The translations under genes and the position numbers were made by a program. A DNA stretch of 64,000 nucleotides from Lactuca virosa. Taxonomy: Eukaryota > Streptophyta > Magnoliopsida > Asterales > Asteraceae. Shown piece after piece: positions 47,102 through 58,639 of this stretch (position 1 is the first letter of the stretch; every line of letters begins with the position of its first letter). Below the pieces are notes generated by a model. The model was not told the DNA's origin. It searched no databases and saw only the letters and a list, made by a program, of their open reading frames with translations. The stretch is taken from NCBI GenBank assembly GCA_928212115.1, contig CAKMRJ010003334.1, positions 17,053,880 through 17,117,879 of the forward strand, written 5' to 3'.

Positions 47102-47737
47102 ATGGCAGGATACCATGCACCAGCAGACCCCTATTTCCCTAACCAGGGAAATGGTGGTTGGATAGAAGAGGATCCTGAGGAGATCATGGAGGAGGAGCCC
47201 GAAGAGGAAGAGGAAGAGGAAGAGGAGGAATCGGATGTGGAGTCTGAAGTCATAAACCCTCCTTACGTCGCTCGAGTCCCTACACATCGTTTAGGCTACA
47301 ACGGACCTACGCCCCGCTGGGCGGAAGATCTGGAGAGATGGAGCCGACACCAGCACCAGCGCCCTCCTTTCGGCATTTAGCGAGGTTTCTATAACCTCAG
47401 CCACGGGGGACCGGCCGACAGAGCCCTCCCAGTCATGATTCAGCGAATCACGGACCTTGGTGACCAGACTAGGGCAACGGCAAACCGCGTTCTGGAGTTG
47501 GGAGCCGCTGCAGAGGTCACAGATGCGCGGACTTGAGATTTGGAGAGAGACTATTATCCCGTGGACAGAATCATTGAGGACCTTACCACCGCTCGAGCGT
47601 AGGTAAGGGAATATTAGGAAAGGCATTCGACTCTCGAGGAGAGAGTGGTCGCAGCCGAATGTCGGTTAGCAGAGCTACAGGGCGCCTCGACTTCATCTCA
47701 GGGGTCGCAAGGGACTACCCGTCGTGAGTAGGGTTCA
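47102..47737 (+). pseudogene. Element A pre-gag open frame with acidic run
   Basis: ATG at 47102 opens MAGYHAPADPYFPNQ, followed by a Glu-rich run of about 25 residues, a proline/basic segment and a predicted coiled-coil region (VIQRITDLG..., LEERVVAAECRLAELQG). The frame holds stops at 47378 and at three or four later positions, several explicable as CAG-to-TAG or CGA-to-TGA. It stays in one frame for about 210 codons, so it was coding. It lies about 0.4 kb before gag and is not part of it. Function unknown. A relic occurs at the same place in element B. Confidence 0.6.
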
Positions 47738-48156
47738 TCCTACTCACAATTTGTTATGGACTAGGTTTATGGGTATGCGTTGGTGCTACCCTTTTTCCTG
47801 TATGTAGGACCAACCCTACGTCTAAGTGATTACACTATTCGAAGGGTTGTTATGCTGCCATATTTTTTTATTTCTTTTGATGTACTATAGACATCCTTAA
47901 AGGTCAATTTTCCCCAAAACTTATGTACTAGCACCTTGTCTTCAATGAAACGGATATGTATTTCATTTTATTGGATGTTGTTATCTGTTATGTCTTTTCT
48001 TTTCATTTGTATTTGGTACAGTCAAATTTCAATTATAAAGTACAAGCGACTCTCAATAACAATTAGATTCGATACAAACAAGGTGTTCCATTACAGTAGT
48101 GTCTGAACCATAACTCATATAAAAAAACTTATCATCATTCCACCTTGTGGCAGAAA
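47738..48156 (+). mobile_element. Element A spacer between pre-gag frame and gag
   Basis: About 420 bp, A/T-rich, without a frame or repeat of note. It could hold a promoter or internal ribosome entry function, but nothing specific is visible. Confidence 0.4.
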
Positions 48157-49236
48157 ATGCCGCCCCGAATATATAGCAGGCGCAAGAACAATACATCGGC
48201 GCCACCACCACCGCCACCTCGCCCACAAATGGACACTGCAGTGACCGCTGCTGTGGCTACTACTGTAGCCCAAATCAGCAGTAGCAGCAATGGAGGCGGA
48301 AATGAAACAAATAGCTCCAATCAAAGTGAAAACCAAGGGAACCCAAGGGAATGCACTTATAAAGACTTTGCAAACTGCAATCCCAAACCCTTTAATGGAA
48401 GCGGTGGTGTCATTACTCTGACGCGGTGGTTCGAAAAGACAAAATCAGTATTTGAAATTTGCGCCTGCCCAGAGGAGAGCAAAGTCAAGTTCGCAGCCCG
48501 CACTTTTTCTGATAGAGCCCTTTCATGGTGGAATGGCCACATCAAAGCGCTAACACTCCCGGTGGCGAACTCAATAAGCTGGGATGATCTCAAAATCATG
48601 ATGCTCGAAGAGTACTGCTCAAGGGGCGAGGTACAGAAGCTAGAACAGGAGCTTTGGGATCTCACAATGAACGGCTCTGACATCGAAGCCTACACCGCCA
48701 GATTCAGTGACCTGACAATCCTATGCCCCGGAATGATCACTTCGGAGAGCAAGAAACTAGAACGTTTCATCTGGGGGCTATCTCCCCAGATTCAGGGGAA
48801 CGTAATTGCTGCCAACCCAACAACTTTCGACAACGCCAAGCGCCTCGCTCAAAAACTTATTGATCATGGAGTTCAACAAGGCATAATGACTCCCATTCCC
48901 GAGCAGGCGAAAGAAGATTGTAAAAAGAGGAAGTTTGGGGGCAAAAAGAAGGGCCAACCAACTCAGTAACCCTCCAAGAAGCAATAGATCATGGCGGTTC
49001 ATGTCGCTACCGCCCCGGCCGCACCAGCACCCACCAAGCAATATGCTGGTAATCTTCCAAAGTGCGACAAATGCCCCTTTCTCCACCACGGACCCTGCCG
49101 AGAGTTGCACTGCACAATCTGCAACAAGAAGGGTCACACTGCCCGATACTGCAAAGCATCGACACAACAGGAAGCGTGCTATGGTTGTGGGGAAACGGGC
49201 CACTACAAGAGGAACTGCCCAAAGGCCAACAACTGA
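48157..49236 (+). pseudogene. gag: Element A gag
   Basis: ATG at 48157 starts MPPRIYSRRK with a proline run and a Thr/Ser/Asn-rich tail. The capsid domain follows from RECTYKDF (about 48350), through LTRWFEKTKSVFEICACPEE, SWWNGH and EYCSRGEVQKLEQELWDL, to ANPTTFDNAKRLAQKL. Three knuckles follow: CDKCPFLHHGPC, CTICNKKGHTARYC and CYGCGETGHYKRNC (about 49061-49220), all with their ligands. Stops at 48967, 48985 and 49234 interrupt an otherwise single frame that continues into pol. The protein would form virus-like particles and bind RNA. Confidence 0.9.
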
Positions 49237-52200
49237 AATACTGGGGGAACGGGAAAAGTCCTAGCAATAGGACACGAGGAGGCGATGAAAGATCCTGCAG
49301 TGGTCATCGGTATGTTCCTCCTCAATAACATTTATGCATGCATACTATTTGATAGTGGCGCGGAGAGAAGCTTTGTGAGTTATAAGCTTAAACATCTCCT
49401 GAAACAAAACCCTCAAACACTAAACGAAACATTCACCGTGGAAATGGCCAACGGAAAAACTGAAACAACAAATGATGTATACATAGGATGCACGCTAACC
49501 TTGAACAACCACTCCTTCCAAATCGACTTAATGTCGATTACCATAAGGAGTTTTAATGTTATCATCAGCATGGACTGGCGAAGTCCTCACCGTGCCGACA
49601 TTATGTGTTACGAGAAGGCCGTTCGCCTTTACCTACCAAAAAACGAAACCTCGGTCATATACGGTGACAAACCCAGCACGAACCTCCGCATCATCTCATG
49701 TATCAAGGCGCAGAAGTGTTTACACAAGAAGAACCAAGCCTTCTTAGCCCACGTCGTCGACAAGAAGAAAGGAGAAAAGAACATTAAGGATATCCCGGAG
49801 GTATGTAACTGCCCCGACGTATTTCCCGAAGACCTCCCGGGAGTGCCCCCCGAACGACAAGTCGAATTCAGAATCAACTTGATACCCGGAGCCACACCAA
49901 TCGCCAAGTCGCCATATAGACTAGCTCCTGCGGAGATGCAAGAACTTTCCAGTCAACTGAGCGAATTACTGGACAAGGGGTTCATAAGGCCGAGCTTCTC
50001 GCCCTGGGGAGCTCCGGTCTTATTCGTAAAGAAGAAGGACGGATCGTTCCGCATGTGCATCGATTACCGAGAGCTAAACAAACTCACCGTCAAAAACAGA
50101 TACCCTCTTCCGAGAATCGACGATCTATTCAACCAACTACAGGGATCGAGTTACTTCTCGAAGATAGATCTAAGATCCAGGTACCACCAGTTGCGGGTCC
50201 GAGAGGAAGATGTCCCCAAGACCGCCTTCCGAACTCGCTACGGTCACTATGAATTCGTGGTAATGCCCTTCGGTCTAACAAATGCGCCTGCAGCATTCAT
50301 GGACCTAATGAACCGTGTGTGTCGACCTTACTTAGACAAGTTCGTGATTGTATTCATCGACGACATACTCGTCTATTCTCGAAGTAAGGAAGAGCACAGT
50401 CGACACCTGCATTAGGTCCTAGAGATATTTAAGGCGGAGAAGTTATATGTAAAGTTCTCCAAATGCGAATTCTAGATCCGAAAGGTAGAATTCCTAGGTC
50501 ACGTTGTCAGCGAGGAAGGGATACATGTGGACCCTTCCAAAATCAAGGCAATCGAAGGTTGGGAAACGCCAAGAACCCCGATGGAGATCGGACAATTCTT
50601 AGGCCTCGTTGGTTACTAAAGGAGGTTCATATAGAATTTCTCCAAGATCGCTAAGCCGTTCACCGCTCTAACTCAGAAAGGTGTAACCTTCATATGGGAG
50701 AGGAAACAAGAGGAAGCTTTCCAAACCTTGGAACAAGCTCTATGCAGCGCCCCGGTCTTGTCTCTCCCAGAGGGAATGGAAGACTTCGAGGTCTATTCTG
50801 ACGCATCCAATCAAGGATTAGGTTGTATACTCATGCAGCGAGGAAATGATATAGCCTACGCGTCAAGACAGTTAAAAACCCACGAGGTGAACTACACCAC
50901 ACATGACCTCGAGCTGGGAGTAGTAGTGTTCACTCTAAAGATCTGGAGGCACTACCTTTACGGTACAAAGTGTAACATTTTCACGGATCACAAGAGCCTC
51001 CAGCACATTCTAAACCAGAAGGAGCTCAACATGAGGAAGCGGCGATGGGTATAGCTACTGAGCGACTACGAGTGCGAGATCCGATATCATCTAGGCAAGG
51101 CCAACATGGTGTCAGATTCCCTGAGTCGTAAAGAATACTCGGGTCGCCGAGTAAAGATACTAACCATGACTATCCATTCCCACCTGTATTCGCAGATCAG
51201 AGAGGCTCAGTTAGAAGCCTTAAAACCCGAGAACGTCATAAACGAAGCCTTGCGAGGGATGGATAAGAACCTTAGAGTCAAAGACGATATAGCCTACTAC
51301 CTCATGGATCGAATCTGGACACCGAAGTTTGGTGATTACAGAGACGTTGTCATGAATGAAGCCCATAAGACAAGGTACTCCATCCATCCAGGTTCAGACA
51401 AGATGTACCTGGATCTCAAGAAACTATATTGGTGGCCGAACATGAAAGCCGAAATCGCTACCTACGTTGGCAAGTGCCTGACTTGCGTCAAAGTCAAGGT
51501 AGAATACCAGAAGCCCTCGGGTCTACTACAAAAACCAGACATACCCGAGTGGAAGTGGGAGAGGATAACCATGGATTTCATAACCAAGTTGCCCAAGACA
51601 GCGGGTGGACATGACACCATCTAGGTGATCGTTGACAGGTTAACCAAATCCGCCCACTTCCTGCCAATCAAGGAGACTGACAAGATGGAGAAGCTGACCA
51701 AGACATACATAAAGGAAATCGTACGATTACATGGCGTGCCAATATCTATTATCTCCGACAGAGATAGTAGATTTATTTCGCGGTTTTGGCAGTCGCTGCA
51801 AAAGTCCTTGGGAACCAAACTCGACATGAGTACGGATTACCATCCTCAAACTGACGGGCAGAGTGAGAGGACCATTCAGACACTAGAAGACATGATAAGA
51901 GCTTGTGTGATAGACTTTGTCAAGGCATGGGATACCCACTTGCCACTCGTTGAGTTCTCCTACAATAACAGCTATCACACTAGCATCAAAGTTGCACCAT
52001 TTGAAGCCCTCTACGAACGCAAGTGCAGATCCCCTCTGTGTTGGGCCGAGGTTGGAGACAAGCAACTGGAAAAAAGACGATTGTCCAACAGCACCCTCAC
52101 CAGCCCCGAGATCATCAGAGAGACCACCGAGAAGATCTTCCAAATTCGGGAACGACTAAAGGAATCCAGGGACCGACAAAATAGCTACGCGGATAAACGA

Positions 52201-52482
52201 CGAAAACCCTTGGAATTCCAAGTCGGCGACCGCGTGAAGTTAAAGATCTCGCCCTAGAAAGGGATGATACGCTTTGGGAAGAGTGGAAAATTGAAATCCG
52301 AGGTACATTGGACCATTTGAGATCCTTGCCAGGATCGGTCCAGTGGCATATAGACTTCGGTTACCCCAAGAACTCAACAACATACATCCTACTTTCCACG
52401 TGTCCAATTTGAAGAAATGTCTGTCTGACAAAACCCTTGTCATCCTTCTGGAAGAGATTGAAGTAAACGAAAATCTCCATTT
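49237..52482 (+). pseudogene. pol: Element A pol: protease, reverse transcriptase, RNase H, integrase (3' truncated)
   Basis: Same frame as gag. Protease active site LFDSGAE lies at about 49350. Reverse transcriptase runs from about 49800 (FPEDLPGVPP) with KKKDGSFRMCIDYRELN, GLTNAPAAFMDLMN and the FIDDILVYS catalytic box (about 50355). RNase H has VYSDASNQGLG, THDLELGVVVF and FTDHKSLQHIL. Integrase has a His/Cys zinc domain (CLTC at about 51476) and the DDE triad in MDFITKLP, SDRDSRF and TDGQSERTIQTLEDM (about 51570-51890). Stops at 50413, 50473, 50617, 50632, 51052, 51622 and 52255, and a one-base shift near 52293, inactivate it. Three stops replace expected Trp. Sequence ends at NENLHF where element B begins. 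Confidence 0.92.
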
Positions 52483-52614
52483 TGTCATAACTAGCATTTT
52501 GGCTAGGAAATTTCGTCCTCATGTAAGCAATAACTATTGTGAGACTTGTGCTAACACATTAAAAGTGTACTTTATGGTTCCTAATGGACCATGGAAAGAT
52601 AGAGTGCAATTCTC

Positions 52615-53010
52615 ACCAAGTATGTGAAATCTCTCCCAAATCTCTCCAAGTATGTGGAATCTCTCCCAAATCTATCCAAGTATGTGAAATCTCTCCCAAT
52701 TCTCTCCAAGTATGTGAAATCTCTCCCAAATCTCTCCAAGTATGTGAAATCTCTCCCATATGTGAAATCTCTCCAAGTATGTGAAATGTCTCCCAAATCT
52801 CTCTAAGTATGTGGAATCTCTCCCAAATCTCTCCAAGTATGTGAAATCTCTCCCAATTCTCTCCAAGTATGTGAAATCTCTCCAAGTATGTGAAATCTCT
52901 CCCATATGTGTAATCTCTCCAAGTATGTGAAATCTCTCCCAAATCTCTCCAAGAACATGAAATCTCTCCCAAATCTTCCAAGTATGTGGAATCTCTCCCA
53001 AGTCTCTCTA
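52615..53010. repeat. 30-bp tandem array in element B LTR, about 13 units
   Basis: Units of TCCAAGTATGTGAAATCTC followed by TCCCAAATCTC, some shortened to about 16-20 bp. There are no unique spacers, so it is not CRISPR-like. The corresponding array in the 3' LTR (60921-61293) has a different number and order of units. Confidence 0.9.
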
Positions 53011-53064
53011 CGTACCTTCCTCAGTCGAAAACAGCCCAAAACCGTACGAGAAACCCAAAAGGAC

Positions 53065-53170
53065 CCTCTTGGTCCGGAACCCTCTTGGTCCTGAACCTCT
53101 TGGTCGGAACCCTCTTGGTCCGGAACCCTCTTGGTCCTGAACCTCTTGGCCGAAACCCTCTTGGTCTGGG
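53065..53170. repeat. 16-17 bp tandem array in element B LTR
   Basis: Repeats of CCCTCTTGGTCCGGAA alternating with CCTCTTGGTCCTGAA. The 3' LTR copy (61345-61480) is longer by about two units. Confidence 0.85.
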
Positions 53171-56141
53171 ATGTCTTCTAAGGAAACCAAGAGGAATAGC
53201 ACCTCGGAAGCCTTTCATCCGGACCACCCATTTCGGAACCCCCCTTTGCGCTTCGGAATCTCGCAGCTCCGGAAGTCTCTTGCCTCGCCTCGCCTCGCTT
53301 CGGAAACCTATGGCCGGACCGGACCGCTGATTCGCACCTGACTCCGGATCAGAAGGAAGCACTCCGGACTGTGCATGCGACTTCGAAAATCCAAGAAAAT
53401 GCTCCGGAAATTAGTAGATGACTCCGGAATTTGCATAATGGCTCCGGAATCCTTCCTAAGCACCTCGGACCCTCGCAGGAGCAAGGATACACTCCTGATT
53501 TTTGTCATTTTCAGACTTTTTCATCATTTTAAGGCATTTTGACGTCGGGATTTCCTCCAAACTCGTAATTTTCATGTCTAAAACCCCTTAAACCCCTATT
53601 TTATGCCAAAATTAATTATGTTAAACATTCATATAAAATAAAAACCCAAGACCTTTAAAGGGATTTTAAGAAGATAAGAAGTTTGACTTTATGATGTGAT
53701 GTAAATCTCTCATTTCCCATGCAAATCCCAGTTAAACACAAAAATACATATGGATAGAAGCCTTGTACACCAGTCCTCCATGCAAGTGTCAAGTCGCCTT
53801 TTATCCTCCCCACTTAGAATACGTGAACTCCTTTTTTCCCCTTATCCCACCCCTCACTTTCACATTCAGAAGACTCCTAAGAATCCTCTCAACTCCTTCT
53901 AGCTCCAAGTCTCCTTCTTTCAAGGAAAATTCCCAGAATTTTTGTAAGTGTTCATCCTCTTTTACTAGTGATTCTTCACATTATTCCTAAGATTTCATTA
54001 TATTTACACATAAATATTTTCTTAGAATATTCTCAAGTTCAAAGAATCTTTCAAGTATTGAAACTTGGAAACTCCTCATCATCTCTTCAAATCACCCAGC
54101 AAGTTAACCAAGGTGAGCTTCATACCCCACCTTTTTCTAAGTTTTTATTGTTTTTGGGGGAGAATACAAGTCAAACCTTGTCTAAATCCTTGGATAATTG
54201 CATGTATTTGTATGTTTAGTGTGTGGGTTGAAATATTATTATTTTATTTTAATCTTCATGAACGTGAAACTTCACAGATTTCAGGAAAATCAGAAAAATG
54301 TTTAAACATCACCACAAAAAGAATACTTTGTATAAAAAAAGAGCCCCTCAAGGTTTTTGGGTGTGTCCAATATACCCCCTTATTCCATATCTCCATATCT
54401 AGAAATAAAAAGTTGTTAAAATAGACCTTATAAGTTGTCACTATTCCTAGAATCTTCAAAGTTTGGAACTTTATGCCCTATAATGACTTCTTGCAAACTC
54501 TTAGGGAGTATTTTATGAATATTTAATATAAATATTTGTGTCGAGAAAACGTACGATTAGAGCCTTTATGACAGAAATATTTGCATGTCATAAACTGTTG
54601 TCGTAAAAACCTCCAAGAACATAAGTAATGTTCTATATGTCATAAAACACAAAATGCGTGTCATAACCAGCAGTTATAAATTTATACAAATTATAACTTG
54701 ACATTTTTTCTCTTGACCAAATGACTTATCTTTCAATAAATGAAAAGAAACGAACACGAGCACCCAGTTAGCGAGCACAATCAACGATATGGAACGAGAA
54801 CGATATTTCTATTCAATGAGTACAAATTTCATTATTTATTTAACAAATAATGGATCTCTAACGATTGCTCAAAAGGTTGTTAATATTCTAGTCAGACAAA
54901 TGTCAAAAGTACCTAAATATAAATATATTAGTGTACGTCTAAAGTCTTGTAAGGAGTTATAGCCAGAGTCTCCTGGAGGGAGAGCGGGAATTTGTGTATA
55001 GATCTATACGGGGTTGACACCCCGCACCTTCGCTGTTCGCTACAGCTAGACAGGCCAGTCTAGGGTGACAAATGTCTTTTCCAAAACTAGGGCGCCTGAG
55101 AAACGCCAAAACAGGCACTCCGTCAGATTAGTATGGTTATAACGACTCACTAGAATATGTTATGTCATCTAGAAATTTATGCATGGAAAAACCTTATAAA
55201 TAAATTTTGGCACATTGTGTTGACAGTCCTATACATGATAAGTGATGGTCCGCATTTGTTGCGTTGACTGTCATTTTTCATCGCGTAGGATGTCCACAAT
55301 TGCCATGTCGATTCTTTCTCCTAACAAGTATAGAGTCGTAATACTGCTATTTTTACAAATTAAAAAGCGTAGGACTCTATGGAAAACGTTTGTAAACGAT
55401 TTTGAGAACGATAAACTAACCCACACATGTACATAGTTGGAAATAGAACTTACGAATATTTTATAGCAGAAAATATAGGATTTTCTGGGGAAAACGATTT
55501 TCCACGATTTTGATAACGATAAACTAGAACGCACACTCAATTTTACTCGATAAGGGGAACAAGATTTTCAACCATATTCTCTTTTTGAAAATAAGGGATT
55601 TTCTGGAAACGGTTTACTATTTCTATTCAAAAGAACTATTCTCGAACACAGCTCGCCTTTATAAATTTCACTACTTTTCAAAATAATTCCTTATAAGGAT
55701 GAACAAAAGTAATGACATGCACACATATATCCATGATTTTCAAAGCAAGGCTTCAAACGATTTCATAGAAAATATCGGATTTTTTGAAAGTACAACGACA
55801 ACGATTCTAAACAAGTGTAACCGATTTTATACAAAAATGCTTATGAATTCACCAACTTTTTAGTTGACGCTTTTCAAAACGACTTGTATTCTCAGGGATC
55901 TAGTAAGCAGTTAACAAGGGACGCGGATGTAAGACTATTCAACTGTAGTTTGGATTTTGCTGCTTATGTCTCTTTTGTGTAATTCGAAGGACAAATACAA
56001 TATGTAAACAATGCAAGTTTGTTATATCAATGTATGATGTTTAGATTGCTCTGTTTCATTTATATTCAATTGTTATGATACTGCACAATGAAGTCACCCG
56101 CCTCCGGACGTTTCCGCCGTCTGGTCCGGGGGTGTGACAGA

Positions 56142-56154
56142 TTGGTATCAGAGC
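56142..56154 (+). other. Primer binding site, element B
   Basis: TTGGTATCAGAGC two bases after the LTR end, complementary to initiator methionine tRNA. Confidence 0.9.
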
Positions 56155-57641
56155 ATTGTTTATAGTGAATTGGTATATATAGCCATACAAGATATACAAC
56201 TATAAATACAATGGGACTAAAACACACTCTGCCTGAAAGTATACTTTAAAAAGATAAGTATTTTATAAAAGTATACATATCTACTAACACAGTATCATAA
56301 CGAGAAGAAAACAAAAGTAACTAAAGGTTGAACGCTATAGTCAAACCTAGGCAGTATGTAATCATATCTGGGATAAATATAGCCAGATCAACTATATTTA
56401 TTTGAGATATGACCAACATATGCTTGGGAGTGAGGGTGGTGTTGCAACCAACCTAAAACCTACCAACTATGAGTACAAGAGAATACTAGAATCGAACATC
56501 AAGTTTAAAATACTATAGGAGTATTTTAGGATACTATAAACCCCTCCCACACCTAAACTTTCCCCGTATATCTCATACCTCGATTCTCGCACAAACCAGT
56601 TGTTGAAATTCCTCGCCAAGACTTCTACTACCCTGACACGGTAAATTACGGATAGGGAAAGGAGAGACCAGAGGAAGTCCATGAGGAAAAACTCGGTAGT
56701 GGATCCTAAGGAATACCAAAAGATGAATTGTGAAAGGGAGAATTTCGACTAAGGGCCAAACAAGGATGAAAGCGCCGAGGGAACTCATAGCAAGCTTATT
56801 CCTATTGGCAGAAGACCCTTTCACCTTTCTCTTCCCAGATACATAAACACCCCATATAGGTACTCCTGGAATAGACATACCTAGAAACCAAACGATACCC
56901 ACGCAAAAACAAGTTAATAAATTGGCTCCTATCCAATTTAGGGCGCACCTTTACGAAGGACACCCCGATCTACAATCGACGTGCACCAAACTCCGATAGC
57001 CAACACCCTCACGAATCAAGCATCACCCCCGTATGGGCCACGAGTAACCCGAATTGACTCTCGGCTTCCAACTCTCTGTCATTGAGTGATGGAGACCGTA
57101 AGCAAAACCCAGTACGCAACGATGTAAATCCAATCCCCCACAAGTAACAAGAACACCATTCCAAATGACCTGCGAAACCGACAAGTAGAACCAGAAATCT
57201 ATGCAGACCATCTACACTCCTTGAAAGAGGAGGTGGTCATTTAGAGACCATAACTCATAGTAATCAAGGCTAGGGCAGCCTTAGCAGTGCAAAGAACACA
57301 AAAATAGCACACAGGATAGGAGTAAAAAGGCCAAGCACCTTGTGCACCATGTCGATAAAAGAGAATCATCGTGCCACTCGCTTTAGGTTCATAATGCCTT
57401 TAATCGCAACCAGTAGTAGTAAACCACGCAGAGTACGCCCTCCTAGTACCCATACAACCAAATCCACCAACTATACCACTAACTATGTGCTGGTTTGACG
57501 GACTTAACATCATGCAATATATGTTTCCACTCTATACCATAACTGCATCATGGGGATGTAGGTTGACACGATTATACGAGTAAACTCACTTGAAACTAGC
57601 TACAAGTACTTACGAGCTCACTTTTCGTGTGCAACCGGGTC
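56155..57641 (+). mobile_element. Element B leader with relic of the pre-gag frame
   Basis: The first 400 bp match element A's leader (46650-47060), including TATTTATTTGAGATATGACC and CTATAGGAGTATTTTAGG. Around 56590-56720 the plus strand reads RQDFYYPDTVNYG and RPEEVHEEKLGSGS with stops, resembling the start of element A's pre-gag frame. The rest is decayed. Confidence 0.6.
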
Positions 57642-58235
57642 ATGTCTTCCCATGGAGATAACCAGTACCCTGACGATGCACCGGTCCTACGAATAGACTC
57701 CACCACATTCCAAGCCACAGTAACAGCTGTCGGGGCATCTGTCATGGCATATTTCAATGCCAACAACACGAACGAATATGGAAGCAATATCGATAAATTC
57801 AACCGTAACAACAACCAGGGAACCCAACGAAGAACAACTCGCCAATGCACCCTAAAACCTAAACCTAAGCTCAAGAAACGAAAATTCGGGAACGAGAAAG
57901 GAGGCAGTTCGACTCAGAGGCCTACTAAAAGACAACAAGCGGGATCAGTCCCTACCCCCACTAACCCTACTCCTCCCCCATCGAGACAATCGTACCTTGG
58001 GAACAATCCACCCTGCCACAAGTGCAAATACCATCATTGGGGAGCCTGCTAGACATTTCGTTGCAAAATATGCAACAAGATGGGACACACCTCCTGCTAC
58101 TGTAGGGCTCCGGCCCCATGCGTTGCCCCAACCCGCAACCCAGAAGTAAGTCTCGTTTGTCACAAGTGCGGTACAACAGGACATTTCAAGAGAGATTGTC
58201 CAACAGAGATGACTAACGAAGGAGTCTACGACTAG
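57642..58235 (+). pseudogene. gag: Element B gag relic, capsid core deleted
   Basis: ATG at 57642 opens MSSHGDNQYPDDAPVL and an Asn-rich tail up to RRTTRQCT, the point where element A reads RECTYKDF. It then jumps directly to LKPKPKLKKRKFGNEKG, which corresponds to the basic segment after the capsid domain in element A (KKRKFGGKKKG). About 550 bp of capsid core is therefore missing. Three knuckles follow: CHKCKYHHWGAC, CKICNKMGHTSCYC and CHKCGTTGHFKRDC, all ligands kept, with one stop at 58050. The frame is otherwise open to 58233. Confidence 0.85.
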
Positions 58236-58639
58236 ACAGGAGGAGACGACAAGGAACCCTACCGCAGCTTTTGGTACGTTCCACGATAAACTTAAGCATT
58301 GAACTATCACAAAAGTTTTTGTCAATTAAAAACATAATCCAAAAACTACTTTCTCGTTAGAGAAAATCCTGTAAATCACGGGAAGTTAGGGATCCTTACG
58401 AATGGACCATGATGGTCCCATATGAACGTTAGTATCATATATGATTAGGATTCCGCAAACTAAGAGCGTGCGATTCCGCCTTATTTTCTGTCCCTGGGCT
58501 GAATACCGATTAGGACAGAACCCCGCAGTCAACCATCTCTAAAAACCCTAAGTATGTACGGTTAGGTCACATCCATCTATAGTGGAAAGACCTGACAGAA
58601 TTCGGATTACGGATTCCCTTGCCTTATAACAGTACCCTC

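Larger units (their letters stand above)
46650..52482 (+). mobile_element. Element A: decayed Tekay/Del-like Ty3/gypsy element
   Basis: Begins at the tail of a primer binding site (TATCAGAGC) followed by a leader clearly related to element B's at 56150. Order is leader, pre-gag frame, gag, protease, reverse transcriptase, RNase H, integrase, start of chromodomain region; it stops at 52482 where element B's LTR begins. No 5' LTR is present. Lineage (Tekay/Del chromovirus) is my judgement from motif similarity; a search of the integrase and reverse transcriptase would settle it. Confidence 0.8.
52483..56139 (+). mobile_element. Element B 5' LTR (3.66 kb)
   Basis: Starts TGTCATAACTAGC and ends GGGGGTGTGACA, directly before the primer binding site. 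Against the in-window part of the 3' LTR I counted about 1 to 5 percent mismatches in the stretches compared. The left part holds two tandem arrays and CTCCGGA-rich sequence (53270-53470). The middle is A/T-rich. A block of three hairpins lies at 54996-55063. Open frames here, including the TGGGAGAGATT-type minus frames at 52613-53039, are products of the repeats and not genes. Confidence 0.9.

Noticed and set aside
52615..53010. CRISPR-like regular 30-bp repeats
   Set aside because: Units are contiguous with no unique spacers, and this is a plant genome; it is a tandem repeat in an LTR.
52613..53039. Long minus-strand open frames with a repeating ERFHILGEIW-like protein
   Set aside because: They are simply the translation of the 30-bp tandem array; the same happens at 60890-61673 in the other LTR. 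No start context, family or conservation supports a gene.
54570..54670. TGTCATAACCAGC inside element B's LTR, resembling the LTR's own first bases TGTCATAACTAGC
   Set aside because: A 12-of-13 match without flanking repeats or a target duplication; the second LTR copy has drifted. Probably coincidence among several TGTCATA motifs.
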